From assembly GCA_036346395.1 (NCBI GenBank), contig CM070603.1, positions 22,601,045 through 22,665,044 of the forward strand: DNA of 64,000 nucleotides. The letters run 5' to 3'. The DNA comes from Hsuehochloa calcarea. Taxonomy: Eukaryota; Streptophyta; Magnoliopsida; Poales; Poaceae. Numbering within the stretch: position 1 is the first letter of the stretch; each line of letters begins with the position of its first letter. A model generated the notes under the pieces. That model was not told the origin of the DNA. It ran no database searches and worked only from the letters and a program-made list of their open reading frames with translations. Shown here one piece after another: positions 32,827 through 44,737 of this stretch. The translations under genes and the position numbers were made by a program.

Positions 32827-34165
32827 TGTAATATTCTGAAAAATGACCTCTTAATTAAACAAAGAAAGTACATGAAAATAGAATATTTTAGAGTTTTTAG
32901 TGAGGGATTAGTCTGTGCCGAGATAATAAGATCGTGGGACGAGTGGATTCTAGAAAACCCTAGCCGGATTGTTTTGTTTCTTTTTTTTTCCCATGCACTC
33001 TCTCCGCCGCCACCACACGCATCCTATCTGCGTCGCCTGTAGCCACACTTCGCCCATACGTCGCCGGCAGCCTCGTCCACCGGCGCGTTCATTGTCGCGC
33101 GATGAAACCGCTGTCCGTCGCGTGAAGACGCCCGCCCGCCAGCGTTGGTGTCGCGTGTCTTCGTTGCCATACGTGAATCTTGTTGCGTGTGCTCGATTGG
33201 CGACAAGCGGTGCTTTTCATTGCATTAACTACTACTTCAGCCGAGAGTCAAGGGAGAGAGAAGTGGTTGCATGCATACGTGAACCTTGCTGCATTTGGAT
33301 GCAATGTGAGGACAAGAGCAAGAAGAGAAAGTTGAAAAGGGAGAAAGAGAGGAAAGTTAGCAGAAAATAAGTCAACATCCGGATTCTTGTGGGTAACGAT
33401 CCATAATTTTATTTCCTCTCTATTTTGCTAATTTAGTTAGAGATTAGAATTGAGATTAATTAGAGAGGTTTTAGAATTTTCTAGTCGATGGGCCGATTAA
33501 TGGGTATGTTTAGTCTGCTGTTCTGTTGTACGATTTATTCGGGTACCTTAATGGTGAATTTTGGGAATATCATCTACTAGTTAATGTTATATAATTTTGA
33601 TATTTTTCTATAGAATATTTAATCATGTCGAGCGGACAAGTATAATTCGAGTTATGAATTTTGGAAGACTGCTATCTATGTAGTTGTCGTCTTTCGGCAC
33701 TGTTTTGGTAGACTATAGATTAAAAATAGTAAATAGACTAATTAGAGTTTTTTATCTACATAAAATATGTAGATAATTGTATAAGGGTTCTGGAGAATCC
33801 AAGAACTCGAATTTTGGTCTGGTAAAACAAAAGTTATGAATTTAGTGAGACTCGCTGTCCCGAAGATGGCAGATCGGTCTTCTGGGATAAAAACAGAGGG
33901 TTAGGTGATTTAATTAGAAGTCATAGTAATCTAAGAAAATGAGGGGAATTTTGTGTAGAATCCGGATCTGGGTGGTTTGTCGTGATCAGACTTTTGAGTC
34001 AAAAGTTACGCTCTTTTTAGTACCGTGACAGCAGGGGGTGACTGTTCGGTACCGGGGAAGCGTGGTAGATTTAGGGACGTGCAGGAGCGATGTCGATTGA
34101 TTGTTGTTCTTATGATGCTGTAGCTTGTATTGAAATTTGAGTATTTAATGTAGGAGACCACGACT
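32827..34165 (+). repeat. Probable gypsy LTR remnant
   Basis: It starts TGTAATATTCTG after a purine-rich GGGGTGTAGA. It has an AT-rich start, a CCTAGCC/CCGCCACC leader-like stretch (32955-33130) and a long AT-rich tail, like the large gypsy LTRs in this window. The 3' end is lost against minus-strand gag sequence. No partner LTR was identified. Confidence 0.5.
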
Positions 34166-34171
34166 GGCCTC

Positions 34172-35440
34172 ATGCATCCAGGTTGTGGTCACCCCCGCAT
34201 CCTCGGTCGTGGCCGTGACCACGACCGACACGGCCACCTCACCTTCCTCCTTTGGGGGCATGGCCACCTTCCGTGTGGTATATTTGGCGGGTCCGCCGTC
34301 TTGATCGACCTTAGTGTTCGTTGGTGCATGGTGCTACCGTACCTTCCGCCACCTCGGTAGTGGGTGCTGCTTTCTTGGCAATGGATTCTCCTTGTTTTTG
34401 CTGGCGTTATCAGCACTGACTCCGCCCCCGACCCTTTGGGTGCTAACTTCTTTGGCCCGGGCATATTTTTTCTTTTTTTGTCAAATAACTCCTTCCCTGT
34501 TTGGATGGGCCTTCGGGCAAGCCTTTCAGCCAGGAGGCCCTTTTGGAGGCCGTAGGTCATTGCATTGATGATAGTAGTCCCATTAATGTCTTTCACCTTG
34601 CAGTTGACCTCTACGAACCACTTAACGAAGCTACTTGGGTACTCGCCCAATGCCTGTTTTATTGCGAACATGTGCCCCACATCCTTCGGCTCGGCGTAGT
34701 TTCCTTTGAAGTTGTTGCAGATTTGATCCCGAAATTGCTCCCACACATATATCGACCGGGGATGTATATATGGTGAAGAACCATGTCAGCACCAACCCTA
34801 GGAGGGCAAGGGTGATGCTCTTCGCCTTAGTGGTGTTGTCTCCTCCGTCAGCTTCATAGCGGTCTCGTGGACCCGAAGGAACTCTGTGGGGTCAGTGTTC
34901 CCCTCGTATGCTTTGACATCAGGCATCATAAGCCTACAGGCCACTAGGCTGCTTCGAGGCTAGCGCTCATCGGGGAGCTCGAGTCCCCCCGGACCAATGA
35001 CACCATCTACGTTGTAGTGAGGGGTGCTGGAGCTACAGCACCCCCTCTGCCCATTGGGCTTTGTTTGTGGGCAGTGGCTGCTGGGGTTGTCGATCGTCAC
35101 ATGGTGGCGAAGGCTCGGCAATTCCTAGCAGAGGTCAGTCAGTTCTTTTTGCATTGTCTCGTATGTCTCTCTGGCCACGCCCGAGGCGGCAGGCAGTGGA
35201 GGCCCGACCTTGTGGTCCTTGGGACGCAGGGCATCTATGTGCCTAGTGTCGCTTCCGACAATGGCCCCCATGCGATGGAATTGTTGGCTTCTTGCTTGGC
35301 GGACTTGGCAGCAAACATCCAACTGTGTTTGGCCTGCGGTGCCATCGGCGGGGCTACCGCATCGGTTGCCGAAGCATTGGGCATGCTCTTCTTCTTGAGA
35401 AGTTCCATGCTAATATGACTTCCTTGTCGCTCCTCATGGA
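34172..35440 (-). pseudogene. Tat-type gypsy gag fragment
   Basis: The frame 34189-34746 (185 aa) contains WEQFRDQICNNFKGNYAEPK, VKDINGTTIINAMTYGLQKG and LLAERLARRPIQTGKELFDK, characteristic of Retrotrans_gag in Tat-type gypsy elements. Upstream on the same strand, 35125-35322 carries linker sequence (RETYETMQKELTDL). The piece between is frameshifted. The fragment ends abruptly next to the + strand LTR remnant, with no protease or pol. Confidence 0.8.
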
Positions 35441-36100
35441 CGACATCAACTGCCGTAGCTACAAACTAGATAGTAGAGAAAGAGGACCCCCAGGTTCCCT
35501 ACAATGCGAAGGGGCAAATCCCCGAATGTCCTCGAATATAGGGAAACGATATTAATACGAGTAAATATATCTTTTTATTTCCAATAGTCCTCCCCTTAAC
35601 TACAATGGAAAATGGCATGTTTATATTGTTACATTAGGGGTATAGGACATTACAGTTCTACCACTAAAAAGGTCCTATGACTATAGAGGCTTCACGGTCT
35701 TTGCCCTTTCTCAGGGGTAGCCTTGGTGCACGGTGGATCTTCATGAACCTTGTCCACCACGTCTGTACTCCTGGTCCACAAGTCATCTAGACCCCCCTTC
35801 GCTCCATGCGATGTGGACCTAGAGCGAACCCTAGACCTCCTTCACTCCATGCGAGATGGTCTGGAGTGAAGGCTTTCTGGACCCTTTTGCTCCATGGTGT
35901 GTTGTACTCTTCAACGAAAGCTGTCTACGGTGGCCTTTTTTTACCATTCGATTTGTACGAAGGGGTACCTGGTACCCTTTGAGGGGTGCCCCTTACTCGG
36001 TGTCTTCGCCGTATCACTAGGACCGTAGGCCGCCCCTACGAAATGGCCGTAATTAATTAAAGCTGACTTCAAATGGATTTACATATATAGTTTAACAGTT
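35441..36100. other. Unassigned, possibly leader/LTR of the Tat-type element
   Basis: It contains short repeats of GACCTCCTTCACTCCATGCG-like sequence (35790-35880) and a GTACCT/GGTACC-rich stretch. Its position right of a minus-strand gag would fit a leader or LTR, but no primer site was found. Confidence 0.35.
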
Positions 36101-36735
36101 TGCTAATTGAAAGCCCTTGGCCCCTTGATTTGGTACTCTATTGATTCTGTCCGATGCATCAAGCAACTATGCGGGAGGCAGTACTACCCTATAATTTAGT
36201 AAATAGCTGCCGGTACTTGCCCTGGCCATAATCAACGTATGGAGCTAGTTAATTAGCTAACCCATAGCTTTATCAATGTCACTGTCGATACGTACAATTG
36301 ATCTAGAAGGTTGCATGAGATGACCGGTGTCGTCCTTGCCTACGTCCGGAGTGCTATACATATGTGTACCTCGGCAACTATTCGATGTGTAAATGCACTT
36401 ACTTTGCACTGCAAACACATGTGTATCCCTAAGCTTGGTCTATAGTTTGGAATCTCCATCTAATGACGCACTCCAGATCATCAGTGTGTAGCATACGTTG
36501 CAATCTCTCGTACGTACTACAACAACAAAACAGATCCAGAATAGTGGAGTGTCCATTGCAGAGAGCTGAACACGTACGAGGGAGAATCAACAGGGGCACG
36601 ACACTACACGACACCGACTAACCCTCTCTTCCGTCGCTGTCCAAACGCTGCATGTGCTGCCCAGTGACCAGTGCCCAGCTTTTTTTTTTTTTTGCCGCGC
36701 GCCATGCATCATGCACGAGAGCAGAGATCGAATTC
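36101..36735. other. Unassigned AT-rich segment
   Basis: No gene or repeat was recognised. Confidence 0.3.
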
Positions 36736-36990
36736 GTTACGTTATCATGCGCATCCTGTCGCGTTCCTATTGGCCTGGGCCAGTATAAAGCCAAGCCTCT
36801 TTTTTGACAGGCGCCACCGCCCATGGCGATTGGTCGAGGCCCATCGGAGGGCTGGAATTTGTTACGTTACCGTGCGCATCCTGTCGCGTTCCTATTGACC
36901 TGGGCCAGTACAAAGCTAAGCCGCTTTTTGACTGGGGCCACCGCGCCAGTGCGTACGGTGCTTGTCCCATGGCGATTGGTCGAGGCCCAT
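36736..36990 (+). repeat. Tandem duplication of a promoter-like segment
   Basis: Two copies (36736-36860 and 36861-36990) share GTTACGTTA(T/C)C, GCGCATCCTGTCGCGTTCCT, ATTG(G/A)CCTGGGCCAGTA and GGCGATTGGTCGAGGCCCAT. Copy 1 has TATAAAG at 36784-36790 with a CCAAT-type box (plus strand CCTATTGG, 36767-36774). Copy 2 has TACAAAG instead. Promoter function is inference. Confidence 0.7.
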
Positions 36991-37760
36991 TTCGGTCAAC
37001 ATTCAAGTGTGCCCGTGTCAGAGAGTGTCGATCTCTCGATCGATCGCCACGTCTACTTGACAAGTGGCTGCATGCATGAATGAATACGCGTGCAGTCATA
37101 TGCACAATGCACACGCGGTCGAAACCCAGCCATACCTCGCTAGCCAACGATGCAAATATTACGTTCCCTTTGTCCGTTGTCCATTACATTAATTTTGCTG
37201 GTAGGCAGGAATGCATGCAAAAAAAAAAAAAAAAATTGTTACTCACGTCTCTTAACAAATCTAGCTAAGAGCGTTATCTTTAATCAACCCATGCATGCCC
37301 TACCTCTCACATCCAGACGCATGCATGCATCCGTGCATGATTCCTATTTTCCTATTCTTTATCTGACCTTTTACCTGTCCTTATTTAGCTGATTTTTTTT
37401 TTTTAAAAGTTTACCTAGGAGGTATAGCATTGCTTCAATTTAATGTTACCAGTGAATTCTTCACACGATGAGGCCGAAAGCTAGTACGGTTTGTACATAT
37501 TCTCTACAGAGAAAACCACATATGTTATGTAAATGCACATGTGAACACATAGACGTTGACTAGTCGACACATCCCTACGTTCCACTGTCCTACCACCCAT
37601 CTACTGCCTACAACAATAGGCTAATTTAGTGCCTCCCTCTATGGTATGGTATGGTATATTCATGCATGCCTAGCCTAGCTATCTATCTAGCTAGCTAGCT
37701 AGTAACCCAAACACACAGGACGTGAAAAGGTAGCTAGTGACAAATATTTACGGAGACAGT
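36991..37760. other. Unassigned segment with microsatellites
   Basis: Poly-A at 37219-37235, (ATGGT)n at 37641-37658 and (TAGC)n at 37678-37703. CATGCATG repeats are frequent. No gene was seen. Confidence 0.5.
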
Positions 37761-38258
37761 TCAGGATGGGGACACTGTGGTGAGCGCCATCTCCCATGCC
37801 TCTCTGCGTTGGTCCCTACGTGCAGTCAAGTCCAAATCACAGAGAAGCTCAAAACAAAGCATGCACAGTGATCTCAAGGTGATGATCGACGATATATGGA
37901 CGCGAGAGCCATCAGCCCATCGATATGCACGTCGTCTTCCGAGACGACATAGGATGGATCCATAAGAGGACAACCTTCCCCTGGCTGCACTACTGGTACT
38001 TGCGCACAGTGCTCCTGACGCACATCCACAGGGCGAGACCGGTACGCGCACACATGGGGTTTTGCTATCCGCAGCGTGAAGAAACAAGGAAATGTAGGGT
38101 CGCATGGACATCACATGGTTCATAGAGGAACAATAAAATCAAAAGGGTAACACAGAGGGGCGATCCTCCTCCGTAGGCATTAGAACCACCCCCACCCACA
38201 CCAACCTTCGGCTCCGGCCGTTCGGCAATCATGGCTGCCTCAACCACAAGAAGAAGGA
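37761..38258. other. Unrecognised moderately GC-rich segment
   Basis: The longest open frame is 37761-38123 minus (120 codons), with overlapping plus-strand frames at 37777-37965 and 37925-38125. None shows a motif or pattern I recognise, so I do not call a gene. Confidence 0.25.
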
Positions 38259-38840
38259 CTAAAGGAGCATAAAGGGAACAAAATCATTTGTGGGCCTTGA
38301 CGAAGCGGCGAAGCCCACAAGGCCCAATGTACATTCACCAATCCACCCCACATCCCAGTTGGTCTCCAATACCCACCTCACGTTCCCCATTCCGTTCCTG
38401 GTTCCGTTCCAAAACTCCCAAATCCATTTTAGTGATTGAGGAGAAGAGGTCGAGAGGGAGGAGGTGCACCTGAGGGGAGCCTTCGCCTGCGCCATCGGTA
38501 GCCGGAGGAGGCCGGGGATGGAGGCTAGCCGCCAGGGGGTGGGGGCACTGCGGTGCCACCCCCAATATAGCCAGAGGAGGCCGACAAGGGAGGCCAAGCC
38601 ACCAAGGTAGGGAGCCAGGCGGGGGAGCCACCGCGGCGCCGCTGATAGCCGGAGGAGGTCAAGGTAGGGCACTGGGCGGGGGAGCCGAAGGAGGTGAGGA
38701 GAGGACAAAGGAGGCTGGATTTGGCCATCTAGGATGGGGGAGCCAGAGTCGGCGAGGAGGAGGGATCTAGGGTGGGCGGGGCGAGCCGGAGGAGACGAGG
38801 AGATGGGATTTGAGAGGAGTGCAGGACGGGCGGTGGCCAT
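38259..38840 (-). other. 193-codon open frame in GGAGG-repeat DNA, probably not a gene
   Basis: The frame is Pro/Leu/Ser-rich because the plus strand is a degenerate array of GCCGGAGGAGG(C/T) units (about 38500-38790). The C-terminal third (KWIWEFWNGTRNGMGN) comes from non-repeat DNA and is not recognised. ORF content may be composition-driven. Confidence 0.3.
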
Positions 38841-38989
38841 TAAGGTCCTCGAGTCTTAAGGGCGTGAGCCGTGAGGGAGGCTAAGGAACTAAGGATCTGG
38901 GATCTAGCTAGTTGGTTGCACATAAGTTCATCTACCGAAGCCTAAACAGTGAACTAGTGAAGCTGCTATGCTGACTGCTAGTATAGTGG

Positions 38990-39083
38990 TATATTGTATA
39001 CTCATAACTCATTCCTTACTTAGTCAATTAGCAATTTGTGTATACTCATAACTCATTCCTCAATTAGTCAATTAGCAATTTGT
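38990..39083. repeat. Two tandem copies of a 47-bp unit
   Basis: TATACTCATAACTCATTCCT followed by TAGTCAATTAGCAATTTGT occurs twice in direct succession with two differences. Confidence 0.85.
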
Positions 39084-39932
39084 TAGAATATATGATGTTA
39101 GGTAGGCTTGTGGGGATTTTTTTTTTCTTTTGTTGGATTAATGGGGGCCAGGGCGAGGTTGAATCCTGCATGGGCCATTGAGCTATTCTATTGTTCCATT
39201 GCGTCATGTTAGATTGGATTGGGTGGATGGGTATCTTTAGGATGCACTTAATCGTGTGAGCTGTGGTCAATGGATTGTCTCGTGTTAGCTTTGTTTGTGT
39301 TCGAGGTTAAATTCGTGTTGCGATAATCTAGATTGGTCATGCTGTGAGCTGTGAAAGAACCAGGGGGTGTCCATTTCTGCCTTGGCCATGCTAATCTAGT
39401 GGTATGGTTAGTTTATTTTGAATGTTCATGATATTTAAATACAATTTGCTATTGTGTCACTAATTTTTGCTAATTTTTATTTGCAGGTCGTTACCCACTA
39501 GGACTATATTTATATGTTTTGGAGATGCACTTTCCATTAGCGAGGTACCTTCATTGTATTTGTCTTGTTTTGCTTTAATTCATGTATGAATTTGATTACA
39601 CAATAATACAAGACTAGTCATTTGAGGCTATGAGCCCATCATCCATTTTCATCCTAGCTTCACCACTGGTAACACAGAACCTCGATCGATTTTGCATGTA
39701 TGACTAGTTATCATGACACTATCGTCATAAGTTAACTAGGATAGTGCTACCCAATATTCTTGTTTCAATTAACCATGCATGTCAGGTAGGATGGTTATAT
39801 ATGCCATTGTATCACGTTCATGTAACTTAGATCATGTTTAATTAAGAAAAATAGATTTCTTTTACATATACACAACGTTCAACGCTTGTTTTTTTCCTAT
39901 CTACTTGGAACAGCCGCAGCATATATAGGGGA
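39084..39932. other. Unassigned AT-rich segment with a possible transposon end
   Basis: The minus strand at 39636-39670 reads CAGTGGTGAAGCTAGGATG, which resembles a terminal sequence seen in some grass DNA transposons. No matching opposite end was found. Confidence 0.3.
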
Positions 39933-40512
39933 TGTTGGACCGAAATAGAGGCTAGAGGTGGGTGAATAGAAACACCTCTTTTCTTCACCTCCGGTATTGA
40001 ACTTCCTTTTTCACTCCAGTATCTATGAAAACTACGAAGATGAAAACTTAAGATCACACCAGAAGTCTTGAGTTGAACCGACAAACCCCGAGCACAAATG
40101 ATCTATGTCGGTTTGACAGCCTAGCCTAGCCGTTCTAATCGCCGGTGACGGTATGACCTCACCGATCTAATCGCCGGTGAGGTCTGACCTCCGACTGAAA
40201 AATAATGGCCCGAAGGATCCACAAATCGATCTAATTTTTGATCTCGTGATCCAAGTCACCTAAGATTTCAGACATAGCTCAACAAGAAGGTCAAGAACCT
40301 ATTACAATCGAAGATCGGGATGATCATCGTTAAGGTTTCACGAATTTCTTGATTGAGGGGTAAGAAGACTCAAAACCAGGGAAAAACCTAAACATGATCT
40401 AAAGGCTTGCTCATGGTCCAGATGACCTTAGATCAGATCCCACAAGTCATAGCAAGCTAGATCATAGCAAGAGAACAAGGAAAAACCCCTAGAACTCAAA
40501 AACCCTAAAATC

Positions 40513-40566
<54 letters not shown>

Positions 40567-40757
40567 AACAACAAGAGATAACTATCTTGAGACAAACTTG
40601 CTTAGACTAATTAGAGTGATTGTAGGTTTACAACTACTCCACTATGGAGGACAAAAGCTCACCCATGAGCAAACAATCTCACAACCTATCTCTCTCAAAC
40701 CCTAGCCTCCTCTATTTTCTCCACTTTCCTAAATAACAAATTGGGGTTTCCAAGGCT
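39933..40757 (-). repeat. Truncated copia (SIRE/Maximus-type) LTR
   Basis: Plus strand TGTTGGACCGAAATAGAGGC is the reverse complement of the 3' end of the LTRs at 49940 and 58165 (...GCCTTTTCGGTCCAACA), with the same CTATTCACCC stretch next to it. It also carries GGTCTGACC and degenerate GGTATGACC (40150-40195). It ends where the CACTA terminus begins. Confidence 0.75.
40516..40566. repeat. (GA)n microsatellite
   Basis: About 50 bp of uninterrupted GA dinucleotides within the truncated LTR. Confidence 0.95.
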
Positions 40758-40770
40758 CACTACAAGAAAA
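40758..40770 (+). repeat. CACTA transposon terminal inverted repeat
   Basis: CACTACAAGAAAA is the canonical plant CACTA (En/Spm) terminus. No matching TTTTCTTGTAGTG end was found to the right, so this is one end of a truncated element, or the partner is diverged. Confidence 0.65.
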
Positions 40771-42161
40771 CCACCCGTAGAGCCACTTTTCTAGAGTTGG
40801 TTTTCAATTTATCTCTGAGATAAGGTTGCCTGGCAGCAAATCCGATAATTTGCTAAATCGAAGGTTTGAATCGAAAACCCCTCCACACCGATGTCAATTG
40901 TTCCACACTAAGATTATGATCATACTCATGATCTCCAAAGGGGAATTGGGTGATCTTCTACCAAAGGTCATTCTGTTTTTTCCATCAGGAATTGAGAGAT
41001 TGATACCCTTGACTGAGTGGTCTTGGTGGAGCTATCATCGTGCATGTGATTAGGTGAATTAAATAGTTGCAAGTTCATTGTGTCTAGCAGCGGGTGAGCA
41101 GCTATGATTCGTCGAGCGTCTGGTGCAAGTTATATTTGATCCTTCATTTCACCTTGTGTATCTTAATTAACGATTTTGATATTTGTATGTTGTCTGATTT
41201 TTTTTTTGTTTACCCTTGGTTGATTTTCCTAGCCTCTATATTTTCTTTGAGATGTACTTATAACTTATACTTAATAAAGCATAACTCATCTTATAAATAG
41301 ACATATCCCACTTAATTAGACAGCTTATATACCATCCGCACATCGATAATCAGCTTGGTTGGGGGTCACAAAAATTGCAATGCGCATGGAAGCTTGTCGA
41401 TCACTCAACTGTATAGGTGTTATCCGGATGGCTCACTCGCTCGCCAAGAACGTGATTGCACCCGGAGGCCAGGACGCTAGCCGCGGCCCGCGGGGCCAGG
41501 CGGCAATATTGAGTAATGATCGACATATACTAGCTAGCTAGTACGTACTGCATGCAAGCCAGGAGGACCAAACGCGCGACCAATCATGCATGCCGCGCGC
41601 TTTGCCGCAAATTATTGGAATCTCAAGGACACGCGCGTCTACGATGGCGCAGCAAGTAGTCCTGATTCCCCAGCGCTGCAGTAACTAGATGGGTTCGTGG
41701 TAGTACAGTGGTAGGCCATGCAACTATGCATGCGACTGCGTTGTTATCTACTGATAGTGTTATGCGGTTACGTGAACAAGGGCGGGTTTTCTCCAGGGCA
41801 AAAGGAGCTATGCATGGCCCCATCCCATAGAAATAGAAAAATCAAGTGCTTAGTTTTACCACTTAACTACCAACATAACACTAAAGTAGTAGCTTTTTTT
41901 CTTCTTTAAGTTATCTAAGCATACCCGGTTTGATTGGCCCCACTGGTCTTTAGGACTAGGATCAGCTTCTCTCTGCGGTGCTGAGTCAGGCAAAACTTTC
42001 ACTGGCTCGATCCTCCATATCGAAAGGGTAGATCGTGTGCGCCGGTTCACCGGCATCTATATCTATAGTAACGGGGGTTCCTCCTGAAAGCACCCACGTT
42101 AATTCTAGGAAAATAAAAAATCTAGAAATTCCTATACTAATCGAAGAAAAGAAAAAATAGA
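40771..42161. other. Unassigned segment right of the CACTA end
   Basis: The first part may be CACTA interior (a short frame at 40826-41053 is unrecognised). The rest contains CATGCA-rich AT sequence. No gene was recognised. Confidence 0.3.
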
Positions 42162-43652
42162 TGTCGGATCCTAGGCTTTGAATACTCGAAGCTCTCGTAT
42201 ATGCACTGTACTAGTCTCATGATCAGTGACTAGTACACACAACTCCAACATCGATAATCACATCCATACATTCATATATACAATTTAAAGTAAAATGATA
42301 TATAAATTAAGCGATTACAATATTTACATCACAAGAGCCAACCGGCCAAATAAAAGCTTAAGTATCAGATGTAGCAAATATAACAGCAGAAGCAAAATGT
42401 AATAAGAGTTCAAAATTTCAGCAGCATGCCCATCCAAACCCTCAGGCAACTTGATTTGGTGGAGACGACTCCCACAATTCGGCTACCAATCGTATACCAC
42501 CAATATGTCTAGCAATCGCTGAATCAACTCCGTGATTGTTATCAACTTTGCTAGAAGCACGATCAACCTGGCCATGAAGGTCTATTCTTGCAAGAATAAG
42601 ATAATAAGCAATCTAAAATTACAAATAAGATTGAAGTACTCAATAAGGTGGGATTCCGAAGTGGTATTATAGTTGGTCTAATGACACAAGCTAATACACG
42701 AAGTTGAAATGTAGCTAACTTTTAACTAAACGAAATCCCAAACCTAAAGTGTCGCGCACATGAGTATAAATGATAGTGACGGCCAGGGGTGGTGGCCAGG
42801 AGGGTGGGCGCACGCCCCTAGGGTTACAAGGCCCATGGGGCCAAGTGAAGGTGGCGTAGTATCCTTTTGGCTTGGAATAAGAAACAACACCAGAATGTTT
42901 TGGTGATTGCGACGCGCACATAAGGAATTTGGAGATGGGGTCAGATCAGTTGGAAAAGAGGACGAGATAAACTTTCCATCACATACTCATGCATCTAAAA
43001 TGGAGTCTGTGTGTGAATTCTATGCACATTTGAAGTCGGTGCTATCTCCAGAGGCCGAATTGGATTCCAGGACGTGTCGCACTGGAACTCTTGCTTGACT
43101 TGGAACCAAAATGACGTGGGGACCTTGCTTGTACCATGACGTGGATTAGTGGTCGTATCCAAAGGGTCGATGTCCTCATCACCCCGAGCGAGAATATCCT
43201 CCTATCTACTTGTGAGACTCCTCTCTCACACTTCTCAGAATATAATATAACTCGCACGTGTCACAAACTAAGTTTTTCACTTTTATTTTTATACAAAATA
43301 ATAGAGGTACACCCCTCTGGGCTTTCTTTTCAAAACTGCCAAATCCATATTCATCATGTCATCCTTTATACAATTTTATGAAAGACTACGGCCCGACTAA
43401 GCAATTATGCGACATTCACATTCGAAACAACCAAGTTGACATTATTCCTTGTCTAAACCATAACCTAATGGCTACAACAATAAGGGCATCAATATTTCAA
43501 GAAGGTTCATAGAATAGGATTTATAACTACCATTATCCTAAACATAGCGATTTTATATCAAACATACACGCATGCATAATAGTTTTTTTTGCAAAAAAAA
43601 AACTACAATAATTAAAACAGTAGGATCAACATAGTCAAAGGGGGTGCTTGCC
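42162..43652 (-). repeat. Gypsy LTR (second family), left part of a split LTR
   Basis: Minus-strand end at 42162 (plus strand TGTCGG). The layout copies the first-family LTR: ACTAGTCTCATGATCAGTGACTAG parallels the AGTCCCATGATCAGTAGCTAG of 6608-6631, and CATAGTCAAAGG...CTTGCC parallels 8020-8043. It is interrupted at 43652 by the solo LTR and resumes at 46788. Confidence 0.7.
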
Positions 43653-44323
43653 TGTAGCGTCCCGTTTTTCGGAGTTTTTGAAAATTTTAAAAGAGAACCA
43701 TTTGCTTCTATTTGCCAAAAGCTTAAATTTGGAATTTCAGAATTCAATTGCAGTTTAATATGAATTAATCAAACTTCAATTAAATTAAAGTTGGTTTGAT
43801 TGATTTTTTTCTGGAATTTAAAATCAAAATTATTATTTTGAGAATTTTCTTGGATTTATTGGATTTTAGAAATTGATTTTTGTTTTATCCGAAATGGAAA
43901 AATTAATTTATTTGTAAAAGAAAAAGAAAATTTAAAGTTAAAAGTATTTTTATTAAGTCTAGAATAAGTCAAGGAATTTCTGTGAATTTTTCTAGAATTT
44001 TTGGAGTCTATTTGCTATTTTCTAAATTTCCTTTTGATTTATTTGAATTTCTAAAATCAAAAATGGATTTTAAATCTTTTCTCTGTGCGTGGGCGAATCC
44101 TAGCCGCCCATCGCTGTTCCTCGCCTCGCCCACTCCATGCCCGCTCGCGGCGCCTCGCCTCCGCCGTCGGATCTTCATCCGAGCGCCTCGTTCGCCGCGT
44201 CGCCTCTTCTTTCTTGGCCGTTGGATCGAAATCCGCCGCATCCGTTCGCTCGCGCCCCTTTTCTTCGCGACCGTCCGATCGCCATCGCGACGCTCGCACG
44301 CTCGCGCCTTCTTCCGCTTCCCA

Positions 44324-44562
44324 CCGTCCGACGGAATCGGACGGCGCCGCTTCATCTCCTCCGCGCGCTTTGGACTCCCACCGTCCGACGGATCGGACGG
44401 CTCGTTCACCCGCCTCCCTCGCTCCCCACCGTCCGATCGGAATCGGACGGCGCCGTCGTCTTCCTCGTCCGCGCCGTTGGATTTCTCTACCGTCCGTCAA
44501 ATCGGACGGCTCTCTTCGCCGCACCTCCTCCGTCTCCCCACCGTCCGATCGCAATCGGACGG
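44324..44562. repeat. Five hairpin palindromes in the solo LTR
   Basis: Inverted repeats with arms CCGTCCGA(T)/ATCGGACGG start at 44324, 44381, 44429, 44490 and 44541. The number and spacing match the other LTRs of the family. Confidence 0.88.
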
Positions 44563-44729
44563 CGTCGTCATCGTCTCCACCGCGCCGCCGTTCTCTCCCA
44601 CGCCGCCGCTGAATCGCGCCGCCGCGAATCCGCGCCCGTCCGTCGCCTCGCGGCGTCTCGCCCGCGCCCGCGCCACGCTGCGTGCCGTCCGTCGCCGCGC
44701 CTCCACGTCGCCGTGCTCCTCCTCCGCCC

Positions 44730-44737
44730 TATTTAAA
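44730..44737 (+). promoter_or_regulatory. TATA box of the solo LTR
   Basis: TATTTAAA followed by a CT-rich tract (44755-44780), at the position equivalent to 8640-8646. Confidence 0.65.

Noticed and set aside
38259..38840. 193-codon frame as a host gene
   Set aside because: Most of it is encoded by degenerate GGAGG repeats, and I recognise no domain.
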